From assembly GCF_907164915.1 (NCBI RefSeq), contig NC_061869.1:20251125-20315124 (forward strand): 64,000 nt of DNA. The letters are read 5' to 3'. Under the pieces are notes generated by a model. It did not search any database. It saw nothing but the letters and a program-made list of their open reading frames with translations, and was not told the origin of the DNA. This DNA comes from Impatiens glandulifera. Lineage: Eukaryota > Streptophyta > Magnoliopsida > Ericales > Balsaminaceae. The position numbers and the translations under genes were made by a program. This document shows positions 21,777-32,664 of the stretch, one piece after another. Numbering within the stretch: the first letter of the stretch is position 1; every line of letters begins with the position of its first letter.

Positions 21777-24700
21777 TTAAAGGAGATCTTCCACATGAGT
21801 ATGTGATGAAGAGTCACCCATATTTCTTATTTTCTTCCTATGGAAATTGAGTTGTGATTATAAAAAGCATGGATGAAAGCTCTTCAGAGGTGCCATTTTA
21901 TACATGAAAGAAATATTTAAATATCAATCTTTGTACAATAATGAACAATGAATGATAATCTTTTAGTATTTTCTCTCCTTCAATTTTCTAGAAGCATCAA
22001 TATATCAAATTGAGAAATAAACTAAAAAAATATATACAAGTTTCAATTACCTAAACCCAATTCGGTCGGTTTTTTAAATTAAATTAATAAAATAGTTATA
22101 TTAATATTTTATAACTAACTACTTAACTCAATTGACAAGAGTATATTCTTAAAATAAAAATGTACTCTCAATTTGGACACGAGAGTATAAGAAGCTCTCG
22201 AGTTGATTTTTTCAATAATATAGGCATTACCGATTGGTAGACGAACTATGATTTAAGTTTTACGGATTGGTAGAGAAATCAATCTGTATTATTTAGGGGT
22301 ATTACTAAATGGTTTGGAAAAACATTGGTATTACTAATTGATGCATTGATGATTGTGTAATGCTTTAATTGATGTATGTCATACAAGTGCGAAAGGAATC
22401 AAGGCCTACCTAAAAAAGAAAACAATGTAGAAGGAGCTGAAGCTAGAATAGAGTTCATCGGAGAATTATAGAAAATGGTTTTAGAACTCCTACGGAATCT
22501 CCTTGAACTTGTTCTTTGTTTGGTATCTCGTGCTCTTAGTAGTCTTTCCCAAAGTGTAGGTTAGAATTATATCAAATGGTCAAACTTTTCTCAATCAAAT
22601 GAGGAATAATTCTTATATCCATTAGTAAGGGGTGACATTGGAATAATTATTTTATGGAAAACTAGTTACTCACAATGTGAGTTGAACCAACTTATCTAAG
22701 TGTCCAACCGTGTTCTATTCGAGTTCAATCTTGTAGTTACCCGGTCAAGATATACTCTCCGCTTTAAATAAGGCCAAATGATTAATTGTAGGCCATGTTA
22801 CATATTTTTGAAGTTTAGTCTTTTTCTTTGTCTCGGTTTTAGTCATCATGTTTCAACTAATCATTCAAAGAGCTAGATTTGTTTTACTTAAATCTCCATT
22901 CAGACTGACATATGTATTAGTTAGGTGTTGTACCTTTCGAGACATGCTTATAAGTTACAAACGTGATACAAAATCAAAAGCGGAATTATTCTTATCCTTT
23001 CGGCGATCGTGTTGGAGAAGAAGAACGATGGCCAAAACTAGGTCGTTTTGTGTAGGTATGGTATTCCGTTAGTGATCCGTTGGCGCGGGCTTTCTGTTAG
23101 CATCATAGTTAGATGATCTCCTACAACTTTTTTATGTGCGTCTTTGGTTTTAGCGGGCTACGCGAGTGACCCTTAGCAATTTCATAGTATTTCGGATACA
23201 CTCAATTGCGAATTTTATTTTTTATTTAAAACCTTAATTTTTATTTCACTCTTACAACTTTAATTTATATCTTTTTAAATGATCAAAGTATTAATATATA
23301 TATATATATGGAAAATATTTTACCAACTTATTTTTTATTTATGTATATTATAGGATTAAATAAATAAAAATTGAAGAAAATATGCATAAAACAATTCATT
23401 CTACATTTTTTATTTTTGACCCTTCAAAAATAATTTTAAGATATAATGAGTACAACATTTTTCCCAAATAATTTTATTTTTTTGTTTTGGCCTTATTTAG
23501 TTTGATTAATTAGCATAATAATTAATACTAATTAATTATTTGAATGGAGTTTTTGGTCATGTAATTAATGTTTTTGATTTTATGTATTTGAAAATAAATC
23601 AAAATAATTATTTTCATATTATAAATTGGGATGTAAATTTGTAGTGCTTATATATATAAATTTAAAATACTTTAATAATAAAACCTATTATAATTATTTA
23701 TTTTTTATTTACCAAAAATATTATTTAACCTATCATAATTAACTTATATGAGTAAAAAAAAATATTTAATAAATTTTAAATTTATTTATATTATAAAAAC
23801 ATTTCAGCATATTCATATGAAAGAGAAGTGTTATTCATAAATTTTATATATTATTTACAGAAATACACTTGATAGGTGTAAACTGAAACGTCGAAAAAAA
23901 TGAATTAGTTGACACGAGCATATAAGTCATGTTATAATATGAATGGTTAATTAAAGACCACTACGTCATAAATTCACCCCAATTCACATCAATTTAAATG
24001 GGTATATTGATAACTCGTCAGTTAATATATTGTTAAACACGTAAAACATTTATAAATAATATATTTGTGAGTCCTGGAAATTCCATGGTTCCAAAGAGTT
24101 TTGTAAAAGGCTTTTATTAAGAAATTTATGTTAGTCTCTATTTGAGTGTCCAAAATCTTTTGTTTTAAATATTTAAACATAAAAACTATTTCGATATTTT
24201 CAAATTAATCAAGTCTAAAAACTTTATTAGATTTAAAATAATCAAATCACAATTTGATTAATAGAAATCTTTATTTTAAATTAATTAAAAATAATTAATT
24301 TAAAGATTATATGTGTTTTCAAAGAATGTCGGCAATTAAATTTTAATTTAAAATCAATCAAATTTGTGTATACGTGTATAAATGTAATTTTTATTGGAGA
24401 TTATATTGAGTTCAATATTTCATTATAATCAAGAAAGGCCTTTCGCACTATATCTCTCGTATCGTTAAAAACGATCTCTATTTCAAAATATATAGCTAAT
24501 TCTTTAAAAGAATTGGTTCTATTACGTTTTATTTAATCAATAATTTTTTCAAGTTTTAGACATATATTGGTTTTTCATTAATTTAAAATAATATTTAAAG
24601 CTAGTACGTGCGATTAGTGTTGAGATTTATTAAGGAAAGTACTCGAAAAATATCAGTTTGGGGTGTTAGAATTTAATAATTCTAAAATATTTTAAAATCA

Positions 24701-24835
24701 TTCTCTATTTTTTACAGATTTTAAAAAAAAATAGTTTAAGGTTTCTAATTGTTTAAAAGTATTCAAAGTTAAAAACCTCAAACAAACATGCCCTACGGAA
24801 GTGGTCCGAGTCGCGAATTGGGTCAGATACACGTT
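21777..24835. other. Intergenic, AT-rich, no gene recognised
   Basis: 21780-22430 is AT-rich with no frame above noise. 22430-23170 has more balanced composition (words such as GGCGATCGTGTTGGAGAAG and CCGTTGGCGCGGGC) and may be an old unrecognised repeat, with small frames up to 74 codons and no motif. 23180-24830 is again very AT-rich with an AT microsatellite at 23295-23310. I see no RNA gene or intact mobile element here. Confidence 0.4.
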
Positions 24836-26678
24836 GATAAGATCGGTGTAATCAATAGAGACGGGGGTCTGACTATGGATAACAACTTCGGATAAACGGA
24901 TTGATTACAGATTAATATCTTTTTTTATTCTTCGCAAAACTTCTCAAACACTTTAAAACGATTCAAGTGCAGAATTGTTTGTTTGGATTTGAAGCCTTGA
25001 ACCAATGAATAATGAAAGACAAAAGGAAAGAACAAAAAAATATGTTTATGGATGTTCGGAGCTAAATCTCCTACGTCACCCCTTCTTCCAACAACCGAAA
25101 GGATTTCACTAAACTTATTGAATCAAAAACAGTTCACTTAATAGCTAGCACTCTGTTGAACAGAACAGACTATGTTCAACTTACAATATGATTAAGAATA
25201 TCTCAGCTAAAACAGTGTTTTTGATTTTCTCTCTTGAACTTGAGTATGAAGTACAATTAGTAATTACAAGAGTGATTCGGTAATTCGTGAGTAATGTGAG
25301 CAGATTAACTTCTAATTCTTCTAGCAGATTTGTCCGTTGTCCTTGAGCATCTAAATATAGTGGAAGGACACCAAAGGTCAAATCTTCTGTATGAACACGT
25401 GGCACGCGTCCATAGGATGACCACCTAAAGGATAGAGTACAACATACTTTGTGCTTCTAGAACGTGGCCGTACTAAACACTAGTGCGCGAGATATCCTTC
25501 TGCAACTGTCCTGTACTAAACAAGTAGTGGGAGGAATATTTGCGTACGTGGCATTCATTCATTTGATGAAAGTAGCTGGCGTATTGAACTGCAAGAGAAA
25601 TTGGAGCAGGAGTAGCGTACAATTAGTTGATCGTGGGTAAACGTATGCTAACTTAAGACGGCTACTAAAGCAAGGCATTATCCGAGCTCCATTAAACCAC
25701 CAAGTCTAATAGAGTTAGACCTCAATGTCTATCATAGAGATCCATTAGAGTGTTACGTCTAATGGACTTAGACTGCAGCGTCTAACTCCGCATCCCATTA
25801 GACAATCACGTCTAATGGAGTTAGACTTCAACGTCTAACCTTACTTCACTTCAGACTAATTTGAAGGAGTTAGACTTGCACGTCTAACTACGCAACTGTT
25901 AGACTAGCACGTCTAACTATGTATGTGTTAGACTGGCACGTCTAACTACGTATCTGTTAGACTGGTACATCTAACTACGTATCTATTAGACTAGCACATC
26001 TAACTATGTATCTATTAGACTAGAACGTCTAACTATGTATTTATTTGACTGACACGTCTAACTACATATCTATTAGATTGGCACGTCTAACTACGTATCT
26101 GTTAGACTAGCACATCTAACTACGTATCTGTTTGACTGGCACGTCTAACTACGTATTTGTTACACTAACACGTCTAACTACGTATCTGATAGACTGGCAC
26201 GTCTAACTACGTATCTGTTAGACTGGCACGTCTAACTACGTATCTATTAGATTGACACTTCTAACTACGTATTTGTTAGACTAGCACGTCTAACTACGTA
26301 TCTATTAGACTAGCATGTATAACTACGTATCTGTTAGACTGGCACGTTTAACTACGTATCTGTTACACTAGCACGTCTAACTACGTATCCCATTAGACTA
26401 CCACGTCTAATGGAGTTCGACTGCCACATCTAACTACTTATATATTAGAATGGAACGTCTAACTACGTATCTCGTCTATTTAGCCTACTTAGACCGCATC
26501 TAACTTAGCCAAATCTGATGAACCTGCATAGAAATAATTAGACGGGTGAGCTTCATTCATGTCTAAACATCATCAAATCTCAATTGATTAATATTTAGCA
26601 CTTTTCTATTAATTACCTCTTTACTTAGTTTTCTAAACTATTTCTTCTAAGTTAATTAACTCTTAATTTTTCTCAACA
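24836..26678 (-). repeat. 3' LTR of element C
   Basis: On the minus strand it starts TGTTGAGAAAAATTAAG right after the purine tract AAAAAAATGGGAAAT and ends CCGATCTTATCA, giving TG...CA and 1843 bp. It shares with the other LTRs the GAAGGGGTGACGTAGGAG / CCGAACATCCATAAA block (minus strand, 25053-25095) and the terminal CCGATC. The U3 side is occupied by a long 29-bp minisatellite. CACGT at 24831-24835 is the candidate target duplication; its partner is not in the window. Confidence 0.8.
25868..26472. repeat. 29-bp hairpin minisatellite in LTR C
   Basis: About 20 tandem units with consensus GTTAGACTGGCACGTCTAAC plus TACGTATCT. The first 18 units run 25868-26390 with no change of length, then two degenerate units follow. 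Each unit holds a perfect 7-bp inverted repeat, GTTAGAC / GTCTAAC, with a 6-nt spacer, plus a TACGTA palindrome. Units differ by point changes only. To the left (25700-25867) are irregular copies with other spacings (GTCTAATGGAGTTAGAC). Confidence 0.92.
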
Positions 26679-26693
26679 ATTTCCCATTTTTTT
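26679..26693 (-). promoter_or_regulatory. Polypurine tract of element C
   Basis: AAAAAAATGGGAAAT on the minus strand, immediately 5' of the LTR start TGTTGAG. It fixes LTR polarity and marks the end of the internal region of element C. Confidence 0.7.
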
Positions 26694-26929
26694 ATGATTT
26701 AAATTAAATGATCAAAATCAGTTGAGTTAATTTAATTCTGAAAAATTTCCCTTTTTGATGATGTTAAAATCATGCAGTCTTAAATAAACCATTGAAAAAA
26801 CCCATCAAATACGATCAAAATGATTCACAAAAATATCCCATTATAAGTTAAAAACCAAAATAAGTTTTAAATCATAAGTTTTAAGATGAAAATGAGATAA
26901 GTTAGGAAAGAGATTTATGTTCCTTCCCT

Positions 26930-29175
26930 TTTCACGTTTGCATCTTTATCTTCTGCATCCAAAGAGTTTCCAGTTAGGAGGTTGAGATGACGAGTGGCAG
27001 CACGTCGGCCGTCTCCACTTCCACCACCTCTGTCGCTTCCACGACCTGAACTTTTCTTTCTTGGTAATAGATCTTCTTCATCCTCTTCAGCAGCTTTTCG
27101 CTTGGATCGGGTTCCTCTAGAAGCTCCTCTAGCAGCTCCACCTTTAGAATTGTCTCCTCTTGAGCTATCTTCCCCTTTTTAACAATATCAACAGCAGCAG
27201 CAATAGGAGTTCAACACGAGTCTTTCTTTAATGAGATTGACTTCAGCCACTTCAATCGCTTGAATAGACCTAGCAAGAGAATCAACTTGCTCAATTCGTT
27301 CTGCTTCGGCTCTAGCAATTAATTTGGTCATTTCCACCATTTGAGCTTGAAGGAGATCCATTGAATGTACTATGACCTGATGAAGTTCCAAGTTGAAGGC
27401 CTTTATGTCAGCATGTTGTTCTATTTGAGTACTAATGACACTTTTCTCAAATTTGTTGTGCTTGGAGTTTACAACGTTGAGTTCATATGTGTTTTGGTGC
27501 ATGGTCGTCTTCAATTCTTTCTGAATAGCGAGGAAGGAAGACATCTCTTTCCGACTAATCACCGAGCCTTTTTCATGATTTACCAATCTGGACTGCATAT
27601 CCTCCAAATTCAGATTTATGGAACTTATTCATCCATCATAATCTGAAATTTTGCACCTCCATGAAGTGCCTCTTTGGGAGAGCAAGCAACTGAGGACACA
27701 GAATGAGAATGAGCAAGAGTAGTCCGAATTGGACTCACATACGTGTTTACTTGTAAAGAACACTCGGGTTCTTTATCCTTGGAATGTGAAGAGGGGGACT
27801 TAGACGTATCATTGGATTTGTCTTCATCATTTATAATATCAGTACAAATTTACGAATTCCTCCTAAAATGTCGTCAGAATGCAGAGGAAGTTTATTAACA
27901 TACTCGTAATGATGGGAGATGATCGAGGAACGGGAGAACACGGAATGAAGAATTATTCCAAAGGAATACCCTCTGAAGAATCTTCATTAGCATCTTGTTC
28001 TTCCTAAGCAGAAGAGTGAATTTCCACGAGATTAGCTTCCTTCAAAGGTTCCCACTTTAATTCTGAATTCGGAGACTCATCAGCAATTTTTGTTGATTCA
28101 TCTTCTTCCACCAAATGCTCTTTTTCAACATTAACAGTAGGATCCACTACAGGTGTCTCCTTCGGTTGAGAATCAGATAGACGAGCTTCAACAACAATTT
28201 CTTCTTCTTCTTCTACCACTTTTTCAGTTTGACCCAAAGCACGGGTTTTATCAGCAGTTTGTATGGAAGATAGACGTGTCTCTTTAAAAGAAGTATTTGC
28301 CAATTCAACCAGATGGGCAGCAGTCTGCTCATCTTCTTCTTTTTGGGACTGATTAACATCAAAAAATTCCATAGGCTCGTCTTCATCGAAGAATCATGAA
28401 ATAGAGTTAGCCTAGAATATTTTGTGCCGTGAGCGTTTTGGAGGACGGTTGTGCAATAACTATACATAATGAGATCCAACCTCTTCAAAGCATTTTGCTC
28501 CATACGAGCATCTCTTTCCATAGGGTTCAAGTTGGTTTTTCTCTTTTCTAACGTGGGAAGAAGGGTATGCCCCATAATGTTTGCAACCACCAGTTCCCTT
28601 CCATTAAGGGCTTCAGAAACCGCGTCTATCATAGCCCATCTTAAGATTGTTTTCTCATTCTTTATTACGTTCTTTCACTCATTAACAATCTCATTTTCTA
28701 AGAACATCTCATCGAACTGAGTTTCCATTATGTAATTAAGCCAGGTGTCAAAGATGTTAATTTTCTTAGCAGCCATCTGTTCAAACTGCTCCATCACAAG
28801 GTTGACAATGCAGCCAGATCCAGATACCTTCTTAGGTATTCAACGAAAGTCTCCTTTCTTTTTTCTTCAGGATCCTCAACAGGTTTAGGTTTAGGAAAGT
28901 ACATAGGTTCGTTAATAATGATTCCAGGGGCTCCTCTTGTTGATCTCATAATCTCAAAAGGGGTCTTAGATTTCATAGACACCCTTCTAGAAGAACAGAC
29001 ATAACCCCCTTCCCAATAAAATTATATTTCATTTCAGTAATTTTGTACGCAAGAGGTTTGATAACCAGCAGAGTAGGAACTTGCTCAGATAATAGAGCAA
29101 TAGAAGCAGACATTGGAACAAGGCCTACTCTGTTTCATATGGAGTAATGCTCGCAGTCTCAACAACTGCTGGAAT
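26930..29175 (-). pseudogene. Accessory ORF relic, long form (element C)
   Basis: Minus-strand protein-like sequence in several frames, ending about 230 bp before the polypurine tract. In reading order: VIEIPAVVETASITPYETE (about 29160-29105), SMKSKTPFEIMRS (28982-28940) with FPKPKPVEDPEEKRKE (28890), an acidic stretch (28372-28004; KVVEEEEEIVVEARLSDSQ), a heptad-rich coiled-coil-like part (27607-27188; QIEQHADIKAFNLELHQVIV, LLQAQMVEMTKLIARAEAER), then a basic, Gly/Arg-rich tail (SKRKAAEEDEEDLLPRKK and GRGSDRGGGSGDGRRAA, about 27080-26995). The tail resembles a nuclear-localisation or RNA-binding tail. Architecture matches the long accessory ORFs of A and B, but the N-terminal domain is absent. 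Several frameshifts; not functional. Confidence 0.6.
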
Positions 29176-29189
29176 TTCAATAACACTAG

Positions 29190-29400
29190 CAGCGACAACA
29201 ACCGCATGTTAGACGTCTATAGACGAGCGTATTTAGACGTCGTCCGAACAAACGCACGTTAAACGTCTATAGACGAATGTGTTAAGACGTTGTCCAAACA
29301 AGATGCCTACCCATCTTATATGCGAGGCATGCGGATGGCATAGACGTCTAACTATGTGTATACTTAGACGCCTCATCTTCGGACAAGTTGGATAGCTGTC
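29190..29400 (+). repeat. Short TTAGACG repeat at the C/D junction
   Basis: Two ~50-bp units start near 29204 and 29256 (GTTAGACGTCTATAGACGA and GTTAAACGTCTATAGACGA, then TTAGACGTCGTCCGAACAA / TTAAGACGTTGTCCAAACAA), with further GACGTCTAACTATGTG copies to 29360. It uses the same TTAGAC word as the minisatellites in LTRs C and D. It lies where minus-strand element C meets plus-strand element D, so it may be an LTR remnant or part of the accessory gene's upstream region. Confidence 0.55.
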
Positions 29401-29674
29401 TAATTTGTCATTAGATGTCCATGTACTTTTCCCTCCCAGAAATTGAACAGTCATATTTCGAATAACTTGAAGACACATGTCTGTCAATGTTAAAAATATG
29501 AGTAATATATCTAACAGTTCTTTTCATTTTGCCTTTCAAATTAATGATGGACTTTATGATGTTTTTAAATAACGTATTTTCTCTTTCATGATGATTTTAT
29601 TGGGAACATGTTCTTAAATTTAATGACGGTTTACTTTTAATGATGACTTTCATAGCCATGTGTTAGTCATACTC

Positions 29675-29748
29675 TATAAAAAGTAACTAACATATCTGAA
29701 GAGATTCATTATATTCTTTATGAGTCTAAATACTTCTTCTCTCTCTAG
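29675..29748 (+). promoter_or_regulatory. Internal promoter candidate ahead of the intact accessory ORF
   Basis: CTATAAAAAG (TATA core 29675-29682), then a CT-rich patch CTTCTTCTCTCTCTAG (29733-29748), then a 70-nt leader to the ATG at 29819. Spacing and order mirror the arrangement before accessory ORF 2 of element A (15728-15835), although the intervening sequences differ. Transcription from here would give a separate mRNA for the accessory protein. Confidence 0.42.
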
Positions 29749-29818
29749 AAATCACTTAAGATTTTGAGCTTCCTGTAACCATAAATCCTCCTCTTCATTC
29801 AAAATCTGAAGCTAAGAA

Positions 29819-30538
29819 ATGGCCTTTTTTGCTCTAAACACTCTACAAATAAACTTTGAATTTGTCTCTTCTTCGACGCTTTCAGAAACAGTTTCAATGT
29901 TCGAAACTCTTGAAGCTTCCGGCCTAAGGAAATTCCTCGGGGGATCCTTCATCATTCACGAACAAGAGATTCGTGAGTTCTTTGAGTATACAAAGATAAT
30001 AGGAGACAGGATTATCCTGGAAACAATAAAAAGAGATGAAGTCTCATTCTCTAAAGAAACCTTCGCTCTATTCTTCGAGCTTCCGTTGGAGGGGTTGACA
30101 AAGTTCACCACCTCTCCGAATGATATCCTATCTGAAATGAAGAGTGTCTTCTCAAATACCTCCTTCCCTGTTGAAACTCACGTGATGACGTCTTCCTTAA
30201 AACCTGAGTTTTTTATTCACAACAACATCATTTCTAAATCCCTCTTGGCCAAGGAAATCACTAATGTCTATTCCAAAAATATCTTTGAGGTGATGGTGGC
30301 TATAACTAGGGGAATATCCATCAACTGGTCAAAAATTCTCTTTGATAACTTGGTGAAGCTGATCTCTTCTGCAAGGAAGCCAACTGGGTATGATTCTCAG
30401 CTCATCATGTTGCACGCTTATCTCCGAGTTAATGTCGGATGTGGGGTCCACATTAAGTCTTCCAATGTTTTGGAAACTCAAAGCGTTTATGACTTCTTCA
30501 TTGAGGTAGGAAGAGCAAGGGAAAAGAGAAGAAATTAG
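29819..30538 (+). CDS. Accessory protein of Sirevirus-like element D (240-codon ORF)
   Basis: Intact ORF of 239 residues between pol position and 3' LTR; the rest of element D upstream is missing. Start chosen at MAFFALNTLQINFEF because the two homologues in element A begin with equivalent short hydrophobic runs (MSLSFARTSLFVDF). No signal peptide or membrane segment stands out. Recognisable family blocks: MFETLEASGLRKFL (about 29-42), EFFEYTKIIGDRI, FFELPLEGL, SFPVETH, FEVMVAITRGISINWSKILF, then DNLVKLIS; the C-terminus is basic (EVGRAREKRRN). The stop is followed by a frame that stays Lys-rich, so a longer ancestral form is possible. Function unknown; position matches the env-like gene of Sireviruses, but I see no envelope features. 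It is the only undamaged gene of this family in the window. Confidence 0.75.
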   Translation: MAFFALNTLQINFEFVSSSTLSETVSMFETLEASGLRKFLGGSFIIHEQEIREFFEYTKIIGDRIILETIKRDEVSFSKETFALFFELPLEGLTKFTTSPNDILSEMKSVFSNTSFPVETHVMTSSLKPEFFIHNNIISKSLLAKEITNVYSKNIFEVMVAITRGISINWSKILFDNLVKLISSARKPTGYDSQLIMLHAYLRVNVGCGVHIKSSNVLETQSVYDFFIEVGRAREKRRN

Positions 30539-30810
30539 AAGCTTCAAAGGGCTTTAAGGGCATTATAATATTGATCTTTCCAATGATGTCAAAAGGGGAG
30601 AATGCATCGGCCTGCAATCAAGGGGGAAGATTAGGAGAAAAGGACTATATACTAGGGAAGAGGAGGATATGAGTGACCTATTTTGAGAAATTTTTCTTTG
30701 TGTCTATTACTGGGAAACTTTGATTTTATATGAAATCTTAGGGGGAATAGGAATTTTTTCTAATCTTCCTGATGTTCTATCTAAGTTTAACATCATCGAA
30801 AAGGGGAAAT
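30539..30810 (+). other. 3' untranslated part and polypurine tract of element D
   Basis: Short purine-rich, non-coding sequence with several AAGGGG words (AAAAGGGGAGAATGC 30590, AAGGGGGAAGATTAGG 30620, TTAGGGGGAATAGG 30738), consistent with multiple polypurine tracts. The last, CATCATCGAAAAGGGGAAAT (30791-30810), directly precedes the LTR. Compare ATCATCAAAAAGGGGGAGA, which I recall as typical of Sireviruses. Confidence 0.6.
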
Positions 30811-32501
30811 TGATGAGTCAATTAAAATGAACTTAGGAAATAAGTTTATTTAAATCAACATTGTTCTAATTATGAGCTGACATTATTTTGATGATATGCA
30901 GATTAAATAAAATAGAACTTAGTTATGCACAAACAAACGAATAAGACTAAACTGTGAAATTGTCGTTGTGAAGGTACATATCTAAAGAAGACTGCCTATT
31001 CGGACGTCGCCTAATTCCTTTAGACATAGTCTAAGGAGTGCGCGATGTTAGACGTTGTCTAACTCCTTTAGACGTGATCTAAAGGGAAGTGCAGTTAGAC
31101 ACGGTCTAACTCCTTTAGACGTGGTTTAAAGGGAAGTTCACTTAGACGCGGTCTAAATCCTTTAGACGTGGTCTAAAGGAAAGTGCAGTTAGACGCAGTT
31201 TAACTCCTTTTGACGTGATCTAAAGGGAAGCATAGTTAGACACGGTCTAACTCCTTTAGACGTGGTCTAAAGGAAAGCGCAGTTAGACGCGGTCTAACTC
31301 CTTTAGACGTGGTCTAGAGGGAAGCAGTTAGACACGATTTAACTCCTTTAACCGTGGTCTAGAGGAAAGCGTAGTTAGACGCAATCTAACTTTTTAGACG
31401 TGGTCTAAAGGGAAGTCCAGTTAGACGCCGTTTAACCTTCTTAGACGCGGTCTAAAGAGGAAGCGCAATTAGACGCGGTGTAACTCCTTTAGACATGGTC
31501 TAAATGGAAGTCCAGTTAGACACGCTAACTCCTTTAGATGCAGTCCAAAGAGGAAGCACATTTAGACATCATCTACTCCTTCTTAGACGCGCTCTAAAGA
31601 AGGAGAACAAGTAGACTTTGTCTAACTTGATCAGACGTCCGAAGGAGCGTCTAACTAAGTAATTCAGCTCATCTGTAGTTACCGTTTTCAACAGTCTGAC
31701 AACTTAGCTCCAACAACGAATAAACAACCGGAACGTTCTCCAATATGCAAATTATCCACAATGTGTTTTACCTTCCAGTACAACACAATATCAGAGAATA
31801 TTCGGCATAATACCTATCTCGTAAGATCACGATCCCAATGCTCAGTCTGATGTACCTTTGTACTATTGGTGGTCGTCCAACAAAAGGAGGACACATGTCC
31901 TCAAAGAAATTTCAATTGTTTGTGCAATTCAACTATAAATAGAAGCCTAAGGAAAACGGACAAACCACTAACCAAAACGAATCACTTCTTAACCTGCTCA
32001 TGCTTGACAAATCAATTACCAACTTACCATCTCACAATCATTCTTGCTAGCTTGTTGAACTTTCTCACTACTATAAAGTCATATTCTCTATCTAAAGCAT
32101 TGTGTATACATTGTCCAGAGATGATGTGTAAAATATAGAGTTAGTTAGAAGTTCAGATTAGGTGGTCAATTAAGTCTTGGATTTCTTACTAGGTTTGTGT
32201 AGTGTGTTCTATACCGATCAAAGTCTTCTAGTGAATATCCTTCCTATTGATGAAGAAGGGGTGACGTAAGAGTTTTATCTATGAACATCCATAAAACTCC
32301 TTGTGTTCTTTACTTTCTACCATTTATATTTATTCATCTGAAGCTTTAAATTCAACAAACGGTTCTGCACTTAAACTTGTTCAAGAGTTTGTGAAGAATA
32401 TAAACAAATCTTAAGTTCTAACAGAGTTAAAATTGAATTGAAGTGTATAAGTTATTCACAATAGACAGACCCTGTCTCTATTATTAGCACCGATCCTAAC
32501 A
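30811..32501 (+). repeat. 3' LTR of element D
   Basis: Starts TGATGAGTCAATT after the purine tract and ends CCGATCCTAACA (TG...CA), 1691 bp. It contains the family block GAAGGGGTGACGTAAGAG / GAACATCCATAAA (32248-32290) and a long 47-bp minisatellite in the U3 part. No primer-binding site follows it, as expected for a 3' LTR. CGACT (32502-32506) is the candidate target duplication, without a partner in view. Confidence 0.78.
31047..31630. repeat. 47-bp double-hairpin minisatellite in LTR D
   Basis: About 12 tandem units with consensus AGTTAGACGCGGTCTAACTC then CTTTAGACGTGGTCTAAAGG then GAAGTGC. Every unit has two inverted repeats: GTTAGAC-gcg-GTCTAAC and TTTAGAC-gtg-GTCTAAA. A few units have lost 2-4 bp (31320-31345, 31513-31535). 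The 7-bp arm GTTAGAC/GTCTAAC is identical to that in the 29-bp minisatellite of LTR C although period, loop and spacer differ. Confidence 0.9.
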
Positions 32502-32664
32502 CGACTCTAAAAGTCAATTAGCTTATTATACTTCCACGCATACTAATTTAAAACATATAATGGTCAATCTAAAAAATTCTATGATATAGAAATCTTTTCT
32601 AGTTTCTCATCTCAAAAGATAGGACAACATCCTATACGGATAGTCATATTTATCTATATAAGTG
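32502..32664. other. Short flank between LTR D and LTR B
   Basis: About 160 bp of AT-rich sequence with no feature recognised. It may be the original insertion target, or the degraded 3' end of LTR B, whose CCGATC...ACA terminus I cannot find. Confidence 0.35.

Noticed and set aside
22430..23140. Balanced-composition stretch as a possible host gene
   Set aside because: Frames on both strands are short, without motifs or splice-consistent exons; left as unassigned intergenic DNA.
25868..26472. Regular repeats that might suggest a CRISPR-like array
   Set aside because: Units are directly adjacent 29-mers without unique spacers, in a plant LTR; a minisatellite fits better.
26994..27182. Plus-strand Pro/Ser-rich ORF (MAARRPSPLPPPLSLPRP...)
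   Set aside because: Antisense shadow of the Arg/Gly-rich tail of the element C accessory protein.
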